Part shown: positions 7,097 to 11,979 of the stretch, one piece after another
How the letters are laid out: every line of letters starts with the position of its first letter
Numbering within the stretch: the stretch's first letter is position 1
Source: Deltaproteobacteria bacterium
GTDB lineage: Bacteria > Desulfobacterota > Desulfobulbia > Desulfobulbales > BM004
Reading direction: 5' to 3'
Assembly (NCBI GenBank): GCA_019313095.1
Contig: JAFDBU010000032.1
Location: forward strand, 1-11,979
Length of the DNA: 11,979 nucleotides
Program-made: the position numbers and the translations under genes
The notes under the pieces: generated by a model
Seen by the model: the letters and a program-made list of their open reading frames with translations, nothing else
Databases searched by the model: none
Told to the model about the DNA's origin: nothing

Positions 7097-7744
7097 ATGG
7101 ACCAAGACATTAACTTTGATGAAGTAATCAATAAATACCGTTCAGACCCTTATGAATACCTGGATGTTGTGACGCCACACACCGGGCGCGTCAAATTAAA
7201 GGTCCGAGAGGGGGAAGAGGTTGACGGTCCCAGTGGTAAATGGAACCATCATTCAGGCACATTATTATATCTACTCGACCGGGAGAAGAACCCCAAGCCC
7301 ATGTATTCACTGACAAACGGAGTGGTCACTTCCCTGCGTCAAGATTGTGAGGGGGAGTTTGTCGAGGCAGGAGAAAAACTCATGACAATCAAGCATCCCC
7401 TCAAAAAAAGAGAGATCATCGAGGGCATACTCCAAAACGTCCTTTACCTCTTCAAGGCACCGGAAAGGGCCAAATATTTCTTCTCCCTGGATATCCAGGC
7501 CCGCTTGGAAAAACAGGGGGAAAAAGCTGTGTTTATCAAGCCTGGTGAAGAAATCATCACCATGTCGCTGATGAAAAGAGACACCCCCATTTATTATTCG
7601 GGTGAAGAAGGGATCATTCATTCAGTCTATTTCAGGCCAGGTGAAAGCGTGAATCAAGGTAGGCCGCTGGTAGGGGTATGTTCCAGGGAAAAACTGCCTC
7701 TAATCCAGAAGATTATTACGCATGTTAAGGCTGAATGGTCCTAA
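7097..7744 (+). CDS. Biotin carboxyl carrier-like protein with two tandem biotinyl/lipoyl-type domains
   Basis: The likely mobile biotin carrier of the carboxylase. It has 215 residues and no signal peptide. Two half-barrel repeats can be aligned by eye to the BCCP pattern, in which the acceptor Lys lies 10 residues after a conserved Gly and 11 before the next. Domain 1 (about 20-100): G54, then K64 in DREKNPKP, then G75 in NGVV, ending GEFVEAGEKLMTI. Domain 2 (about 127-196): G150, then K160 in MSLMKRD, then G172 in EGIIHSV, ending GESVNQGRPLVGV. Domain 2 keeps the Met-Lys of the usual AMKM and is the more likely biotinylation site. Domain 1 has REKN and may be unmodified. The helical linker (about 103-126) joins them. 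It follows the transferase after 117 bases with no obvious terminator. The link to biotin rests on the fold pattern and on neighbouring carboxylase and ligase genes. A lipoyl or unmodified domain is the alternative. Confidence 0.75.
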   Translation: MDQDINFDEVINKYRSDPYEYLDVVTPHTGRVKLKVREGEEVDGPSGKWNHHSGTLLYLLDREKNPKPMYSLTNGVVTSLRQDCEGEFVEAGEKLMTIKHPLKKREIIEGILQNVLYLFKAPERAKYFFSLDIQARLEKQGEKAVFIKPGEEIITMSLMKRDTPIYYSGEEGIIHSVYFRPGESVNQGRPLVGVCSREKLPLIQKIITHVKAEWS

Positions 7745-8145
7745 ACCCCAGATTGTACTTGGTCCGATTTAAATGAATTTGCTGTCTCGCCATGTGTTCC
7801 GCGTAATATTTTCAGCGTAACACATGGCTCGTTGCATCTCCAGTCTACTCAATCTAGGTACAATCCGGGTTGAGTTCAATATTGATTCCAAATATCTCGT
7901 TTTCAAATAGAAAAGATGAATAGACTACACGAATGCCTGGATTTCTTACATCTTCGATCAACTTATCACAGGAAGAATCTCGGATGATTATTATGTGTAA
8001 TGATTTTCCTTTCCGAACTGAAAAAGATGAGTAAGCGGCTTCATAGACAAAAAAACATTTTCGCTCACTTTACCCGGGGTGTTCCTGGTCTGATGATGGG
8101 GATTTGTGACAAGGCGGAATCGTCCAACAGGCCGGGAGGAATCTT
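7745..8145. other. 400-base non-coding gap
   Basis: Neither strand holds a credible gene: the longest plus-strand reading frames starting with ATG are about 15 and 23 codons without ribosome sites, and minus-strand frames here overlap real genes. The only structure seen is the inverted repeat at 7789-7828. A small self-complementary TCAATATTGA lies at 7876-7885. No convincing promoter was found for the downstream lipoprotein gene, so it may be read through from the carboxylase genes or use a promoter not recognisable by eye. Confidence 0.6.
7789..7828. repeat. Inverted repeat with perfect 10-base arms
   Basis: GCCATGTGTT (7789-7798) and AACACATGGC (7819-7828) are perfect complements; inside the loop CGC (7800-7802) and GCG (7815-7817) can also pair. 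It begins 45 bases after the carrier gene's stop. There is no T run on either side, so it is not a standard intrinsic terminator. It could be an mRNA-stabilising stem, a rho-linked end or a protein-binding site. Confidence 0.5.
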
Positions 8146-8508
8146 TTGTATTTTTTGAATCTTCTGATAGCTCTGCTTGCGGGTTTTGCCCTATCATCAT
8201 GCACTATGGTATCGAACGAAATGCTGCCCGGTATGGAATACCGTGAAAATCCTCTTGTGGGAATCATCGAGTATGATGATCATGCCAACCTCCAGGAGGA
8301 TTGCACCAGACAAGTCAAAGAGACTTATTTATGGTTCTCGGGTTGTTCGCTGGTACCACAGAATCCACGGAAAAAATATGTAATCAGGGTAACGGCCGGA
8401 GATGATAAAAACATTAGACATGAACTAACACATTGTCACGGCCATGGTGATACTTTTTTACCTTCGATGGTCGATTATGATTTTTATAATACACCTAAGC
8501 GGTCGTAA
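8146..8508 (+). CDS. Small predicted lipoprotein with HExxHCxGH motif, unknown function
   Basis: Not recognised as a named gene. The 120-residue product starts at TTG (8146), chosen because GGGAGGA lies five bases upstream and because the result is a clean signal peptide: a hydrophobic stretch, then the lipobox LSSC with C19. The n-region has no Lys or Arg, which is unusual. The mature part contains paired cysteines (C53, C67) and, near the C-terminus, HELTHCHGH (92-100), which carries the zincin HExxH pattern plus extra Cys and His. Short proteobacterial proteins with HExxHCNG-type motifs are known to me as putative metal-binding or peptidase-like, but at this size catalysis is uncertain. 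It ends TAATG, sharing one base with the ligase start, so the two are probably co-translated. It would be a substrate for the Lnt encoded nearby. Confidence 0.72.
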   Translation: MYFLNLLIALLAGFALSSCTMVSNEMLPGMEYRENPLVGIIEYDDHANLQEDCTRQVKETYLWFSGCSLVPQNPRKKYVIRVTAGDDKNIRHELTHCHGHGDTFLPSMVDYDFYNTPKRS

Positions 8509-9464
8509 TGAACAATTCACCCAAAATCCTTCCCGACCTTATCCACCAAATAATAGAGGAGGAGGAAATCCCTCTCCGCAATAGAACTTTCACCCCTGAT
8601 ACAGTTGATCAAATATTGCGCTATGGTGCCATAGTCGGTAATACCATCGAACATCACGAAAAGCTTTACCGAGGCATGGACTGGGCCAGACAACTTATCC
8701 ATAAAACTGAAGAAGCACGCCTATCCTTTCCGAGCGGAACTGTCATCCTGGCCGATGAAATGATACAGAGCAAAGGCCGTTTTAATAGACCCTGGTATGC
8801 CCCTAAGGGAGGACTCTGGCTGACACTTATAATGGTCAACACTCTGCTGCCGGAAAACAGCCTTCTTTTGCCCATAGCTGCCGGTGTCGCCTGTTGTGAA
8901 GTCCTGAGGGCTTACAGGATTAAAGCATCTATTAAATGGGTAAACGATGTCCTAGTAAATGACAAAAAGATATCAGGTGTCCTGACCGAAACCTTTAACA
9001 GTCGCCTGTCCAGGGAGGAATATGTCCTGGTAGGCATCGGCATCAATGTAAACAACAACGAATTTCCTGATGAACTTTCAGAACAGGCAATTTCGGTCCG
9101 TTCTTACCTCAACAGGGAATGCAGCCTGCCGGAACTGACAGCACGATTGCTGGCGAAGCTCCGCTGGAATATCGGCCTTCTTTATTACGGGGAGGCAAGG
9201 CACCTTGAAGTTAATGGCGGCATTGGCAGAAAAAATGAAGCTTTAACTGAAAACCTGGACCGGTATAGACATCCGCTTCTGGAAAGCTACAAAAACCTTA
9301 CAGATATTTTTAACCGGCGGGTGCTCTTTGGTTTTAATGTCCAGGAAAATCCACAGTTTGAGGCCAAAGTTGTCGGACTGGAAAATTCCGGCGGTCTTCT
9401 CCTGGAACTGGATGATACCTCACGGTCAGTACAGCACAGCGGTGAAATAATTTACCTGGATTAA
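8508..9464 (+). CDS. birA: Biotin--[acetyl-CoA-carboxylase] ligase, divergent, without DNA-binding domain
   Basis: Activates biotin to biotinyl-AMP and attaches it to the acceptor lysine of the carrier. It has 318 residues. The catalytic core shows SKGRFNRPWYAPKGGLWLTL (88-107, the GRGR...W..P.GG biotin/AMP loop), KWVNDVLVNDKKISGVLTE (143-161) and GIGINVN (176-182). An SH3-like C-terminal domain (about 272-316) follows. The usual KWPNDV reads KWVNDV, and the biotin loop reads GRFNRPW. The first ~55 residues do not look like a BirA winged-helix domain, so it is probably a ligase only and not a biotin-operon repressor. An insert-like stretch (about 225-265) precedes the SH3-like domain. Its position after the carrier gene suggests it serves that carrier. 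The start overlaps the lipoprotein stop by one base (TAATG). Confidence 0.9.
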   Translation: MNNSPKILPDLIHQIIEEEEIPLRNRTFTPDTVDQILRYGAIVGNTIEHHEKLYRGMDWARQLIHKTEEARLSFPSGTVILADEMIQSKGRFNRPWYAPKGGLWLTLIMVNTLLPENSLLLPIAAGVACCEVLRAYRIKASIKWVNDVLVNDKKISGVLTETFNSRLSREEYVLVGIGINVNNNEFPDELSEQAISVRSYLNRECSLPELTARLLAKLRWNIGLLYYGEARHLEVNGGIGRKNEALTENLDRYRHPLLESYKNLTDIFNRRVLFGFNVQENPQFEAKVVGLENSGGLLLELDDTSRSVQHSGEIIYLD

Positions 9465-9487
9465 TTACAACGAGCAAAATGGGGGTC

Positions 9488-10261
9488 TCAACGGCAACTT
9501 TGGATATCTGTTTTTTCCAGAAAATTCCAGGCTGAAATCTCACGCTGTAAAAGATAGTGGCCATATATTTTAAACAACAGCAGGGCTTCCCGGATTGATG
9601 CGTCAGAAAAACGCAGCCGTTCCAGTTTTCCCAGGGGCAGGTTCTGGGCCTGCCGGAGCAGCATTATGGTATTCAGGGAAAGAGGTGCTGTTTCACGCGA
9701 TCCGACTACAGGGGAACATTTACCGCACAACAGGCCGTGGCGAGCAGGATGAAACTCATAGGGCATTCCTGGCTGCTCCGAGTTGCCGCATTTGCTGCAT
9801 CTGTCAAGCTGCAGCCTGTACCCCAAAAGCGTATAAAGCTTTACCTGGAAAAATATCTGCACCATAAGGGGAGAAATCCCCCTGTCGATACTCTGCAAAG
9901 TCCAGAGCAAAAGAGAAAAAACATTTTGGTCAGCATCATAATCCCTTGACCAGTAATAGACAAGTTCACAGGCCAGGACTCCACCTACATATCGATCGTA
10001 ATTCTGACGCAGACTCATAAAAGGGGCCAGCAGTTCGGCTTCATCAATACGAAAAAGTCCAGAACGGCTGCGGGTATCATAGAGGACCTGTAGCAGGGAA
10101 AAAATTTCAAGCTTATTGCTGAATCGTTTCTTGCTTTTTTTGGCCCCCTTTGCAATTCCAGCCAACTTTCCTTCCTGCTTACTGTAAAACGTGACAATTT
10201 TGTCCGATTCCCCAAGGTCATTCACCCTGAGAACAATGGCTGTCATATCTTTAGTAGTCAT
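9488..10261 (-). CDS. recO: DNA repair protein RecO
   Basis: A recombination mediator that works with RecR (and RecF) to load RecA onto SSB-coated single-stranded DNA and to anneal strands. It has 257 residues, the normal size. An N-terminal OB-fold (about 1-80) begins with the typical TAIVLRVNDLGESDKIVTFYS and a basic GIAKGAKKSKKRF stretch. A helical domain follows, with a zinc site of four cysteines (C155, C158, C179, C182; CSKC and CGKC). The first ATG (10261) and an ATG five codons later are both possible starts; neither has a strong ribosome site. It is last in a minus-strand run, 34 bases after the RodZ-like gene. It converges on the biotin ligase gene with only 23 bases between stop codons and no visible terminator. 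Confidence 0.95.
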   Translation of the reverse strand: MTTKDMTAIVLRVNDLGESDKIVTFYSKQEGKLAGIAKGAKKSKKRFSNKLEIFSLLQVLYDTRSRSGLFRIDEAELLAPFMSLRQNYDRYVGGVLACELVYYWSRDYDADQNVFSLLLWTLQSIDRGISPLMVQIFFQVKLYTLLGYRLQLDRCSKCGNSEQPGMPYEFHPARHGLLCGKCSPVVGSRETAPLSLNTIMLLRQAQNLPLGKLERLRFSDASIREALLLFKIYGHYLLQREISAWNFLEKTDIQSCR

Positions 10262-10295
10262 TGCTATGGAAGCTGCCTGGAATTTACCTTTTTAT

Positions 10296-10832
10296 TCAGC
10301 TGAGAAAATCCATTGAAAAGCCGGGGAGATTTGAAACAACTTCAAACAGGTATTTTGGGAGAAAACCAAAGGGATTAAAGGACACCAGGTAATTTTTATA
10401 AACCCAGTAAATGAGGACACCTGAAACGATAATGATCAGTGGCAGCATTAATCGACGCAGGATTTCGGCCAATAAGCTTTCTTCCTGTCCCTCTATGGTT
10501 ATTACGGTGTTGAAATTGGAAGTCTGCCCGGACTTCTTCAAACTCCGAGACTTTTGTTGATACCTTGCCTCTATCTCTTCTACGTCAACATCAAGATATT
10601 GGGCATATTTTTTATAAAATGCCTTAATATATACTTCAGCGGGAAGTTCATCCCTGTTTTCATTTTCGAGGGCCTGTAGAATTTTTGTTGAAATACATGT
10701 TGTTGCGGAAATCTCTTCAAGAGTTATATTACGTCCCATTCGTTTGTGACGTAATAAACTGCCGAGTGTCTCAGATGAACCAGACCGAGCATCATGGTCT
10801 GCTTTTTCCACCTGCTCATTTTTCTTCAGCAT
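10296..10832 (-). CDS. RodZ-like helix-turn-helix membrane protein, short form
   Basis: It has 178 residues. A Cro/RodZ-type HTH domain lies at about 22-88 (LGSLLRHKRMGRNITLEEIS, then TTCISTKILQALENENRDEL and EVYIKAFYKKYAQYLDVDVEEI). A polar linker follows, with a basic stop (EILRR, 123-127) and one membrane helix (about 129-149, MLPLIIIVSGVLIYWVY). In RodZ the cytoplasmic HTH contacts MreB and a beta-rich DUF4115 domain lies in the periplasm. Here only ~28 mostly hydrophobic residues follow the helix, so that domain is missing. The HTH therefore could take part in cell-shape control, or in an unrelated membrane-tethered role; DNA binding is not excluded. It lies between the SurA-like gene (41 bases upstream) and recO. 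RodZ itself is not claimed. Confidence 0.72.
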   Translation of the reverse strand: MLKKNEQVEKADHDARSGSSETLGSLLRHKRMGRNITLEEISATTCISTKILQALENENRDELPAEVYIKAFYKKYAQYLDVDVEEIEARYQQKSRSLKKSGQTSNFNTVITIEGQEESLLAEILRRLMLPLIIIVSGVLIYWVYKNYLVSFNPFGFLPKYLFEVVSNLPGFSMDFLS

Positions 10833-10873
10833 ATGCTTTTCAGAGCTTATAGTAATGACCCTCAGGTGACATA

Positions 10874-11872
10874 TTAAAGCAGGATCTTTATATATGAATC
10901 CTCACGGAGACTTTTAACCCAGTTCTTGTATTGTTCCTCCATCTCCTGGCGGTAAAGAATATCTCTGATTTCTTCCCTGACAGATTCATAGGGTGCTTTA
11001 ACGACAATATCTCCATCACGCACTGAAAGCAGTTTAAAAAATTGAAAGGCCCTGCCGGTTTCAATGATTGCGCTTATTTCTCCGGGTTGCATTTTCAGGA
11101 TTACATCCTTCATATCTTCGGACATTTCTTCTTTCGTGAAAAGACCGATATCTCCTCCATCTGCAGCAGACGGCAGGTTCGAATATGACTGAGCCAGCCC
11201 CTTGAAACTCTCACCGTCAAGAACTTTTTTCCGTATCTCTTCCGCTTTTTCTCTGGCCTCTTCTTTCGTGTCAAAACCTGCTTCTTCCAGAGTTACGGTA
11301 TTTCTCCAGGTAAAGCCCATCTGCAGGATGTGATAGCCGCTTTCCCCTTTTTCCTGGGTATACTCTTTTTGATAGTACTCCTTGATATCGTCCTCAATAA
11401 TGACTATCCGAGACCGGACCTCATAATTGATCAACTTTGACTGCAGGATCTGATCCCGAATGTTATCCCTGTATTCCTGCTCCGGAATATTCATTGACGC
11501 CAGTTCCCTTCTGAAGTCCTCTATTGTGGCATTATTGCGGGCCATTATCTGATCGACTGCAGTATCTATTTCTTCTTCCGTTACTGTAATGGAAAGATGT
11601 TCAGCCTGCTGCCTGACAATTGTTTTGTCTATCAGGCTGGACAGCACCTCCTCCCTGGCCTTTTCCAGAGCCCTGTCCATTTCCGCCTCAGGCGCTTTAT
11701 CTTTAACGCGATCAAAAAATTCCCGGCCCGTCCTGTCAAGCTCAGAAAGGGTTATGACATCATTATTGACAACCGCCACAACCCGGTCAACAATATGTTC
11801 CCCGAAGGAATGCGCGGCCACGAGAAAGAACAAAAGAAAATAACACAGTATTAAAGGTAAACGGTTTAACAT
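10874..11872 (-). CDS. SurA-like periplasmic chaperone / parvulin peptidyl-prolyl isomerase
   Basis: A periplasmic folding factor for exported and outer-membrane proteins. It has 332 residues. A signal peptide (about 1-24) with a leucine/phenylalanine-rich core ends near HSFG. The SurA N-terminal chaperone domain (about 26-165) opens with IVDRVVAVVNNDVITLSELD (27-46). One parvulin domain (about 178-282) shows YHILQM, then the long helix AREKAEEIRKKVLDGESFKGL, given here only as 206-226, then SAADGGDIGLF (235-245) and GEISAIIETGRAFQFFKLL (264-282). E. coli SurA is 428 residues with two parvulin domains, so this is the short, one-domain form. Between YHILQM and the helix there is an extra ~20-residue segment (FTWRNTVTLEEAGFDTKEEA, 187-206) compared with a plain parvulin. 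It is first in the minus-strand run leading to recO. The ribosome site is weak (TTGGA). Confidence 0.9.
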   Translation of the reverse strand: MLNRLPLILCYFLLFFLVAAHSFGEHIVDRVVAVVNNDVITLSELDRTGREFFDRVKDKAPEAEMDRALEKAREEVLSSLIDKTIVRQQAEHLSITVTEEEIDTAVDQIMARNNATIEDFRRELASMNIPEQEYRDNIRDQILQSKLINYEVRSRIVIIEDDIKEYYQKEYTQEKGESGYHILQMGFTWRNTVTLEEAGFDTKEEAREKAEEIRKKVLDGESFKGLAQSYSNLPSAADGGDIGLFTKEEMSEDMKDVILKMQPGEISAIIETGRAFQFFKLLSVRDGDIVVKAPYESVREEIRDILYRQEMEEQYKNWVKSLREDSYIKILL

Positions 11873-11909
11873 TTATAAAATCCAACTATTTTAAATTATC
11901 TATAAAATT

Positions 11910-11944
11910 AAAAAATTACCTGCCGGGTGTCATCCTGCCGGCAG
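11910..11944 (-). terminator. GC-rich hairpin with U run upstream of the SurA-like gene
   Basis: On the minus strand CTGCCGG (11944-11938) and CCGGCAG (11926-11920) pair around an 11-base loop, followed by GTAA and six T (11915-11910). It looks like an intrinsic terminator for a minus-strand gene lying beyond the window edge. The four-base spacer weakens it. It could instead be a leader hairpin of the SurA-like transcript. Confidence 0.5.
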
Positions 11945-11946
11945 AA

Positions 11947-11952
11947 ATTATA
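11947..11952 (-). promoter_or_regulatory. Perfect -10 box (TATAAT), possible promoter for the SurA-like gene
   Basis: TATAAT reads on the minus strand about 75 bases before the SurA-like start. No -35 at 16-18 bases is convincing (TTGTCC at the window edge is 21 bases away). The start would fall inside the right arm of the hairpin at 11920-11944, which conflicts with using both elements at once. Confidence 0.3.
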
Positions 11953-11979
11953 CATACTCCTTTTATTTTTAACGGACAA

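Noticed and set aside
9465..9487. Possible shared terminator between the convergent ligase and recO genes
   Set aside because: Only 23 bases with no inverted repeat or T run seen.
11917..11958. A 15-codon minus-strand frame (ATG after GGAG) overlapping the hairpin, as a leader peptide
   Set aside because: The ribosome site is one base from the ATG, too close to work, and the codons show no run of one amino acid as expected for an attenuation leader.
1..11979. CRISPR array, insertion sequence, tRNA, rRNA or phage genes
   Set aside because: No regularly spaced direct repeats, transposase or integrase frames, or recognisable RNA-gene sequences were seen on reading both strands.

Overview
The window looks like chromosomal DNA of a Gram-negative, outer-membrane-bearing bacterium, most likely Desulfobacterota (Desulfobulbales-like). 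The evidence is apolipoprotein N-acyltransferase, a SurA-type periplasmic chaperone, a lipoprotein signal peptide, and a gene neighbourhood (CBS protein - lnt - prfB; SurA-like - HTH/TM - recO) that I associate with that group from memory. Base composition is moderate and even. No transposase, integrase, CRISPR array, tRNA or rRNA was seen.

Layout. Left block, minus strand (about 3030 down to 1): a CorC/YbeX-type CBS protein, apolipoprotein N-acyltransferase overlapping it by ATGA, then the 5' part of prfB (release factor 2). prfB keeps a textbook programmed +1 frameshift site (AAGGAG CAT CTT TGA G), so naive translation stops after 23 codons. The last ~110 bases at the window edge stay in frame but no longer resemble RF2.

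Central block, plus strand (3299-9464): a self-contained and strongly divergent biotin-dependent carboxylase set. It consists of a biotin carboxylase with altered active-site neighbourhood, a single-chain carboxyltransferase with the AccA-like (alpha) half before the AccD-like (beta) half, and a biotin carrier with two tandem biotinyl/lipoyl-type domains (noncanonical acceptor contexts LMK160R and REK64N). After a 400-base non-coding gap come a small lipoprotein with an HExxHCxGH motif and a biotin protein ligase without an N-terminal DNA-binding domain. Together the four carboxylase/ligase genes could charge the carrier with biotin, carboxylate it and pass the carboxyl group to an acyl-CoA, most probably acetyl-CoA to malonyl-CoA for fatty-acid synthesis. 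This is the most interesting part of the window, because every component departs from the canonical AccABCD/BirA pattern in a matched way.

The corC/accC divergent intergenic region (2959-3298) holds a promoter for each side. It also holds an extra sigma70-like promoter followed at once by a perfect 14-bp terminator hairpin, which looks like a stand-alone short RNA unit.

Right block, minus strand (11952 down to 9488): a SurA-like parvulin foldase, a RodZ-like HTH membrane protein and recO, converging on the ligase gene with 23 bases between stops. A hairpin with an A/T run and a perfect -10 box lie just upstream of the SurA-like gene at the window edge.
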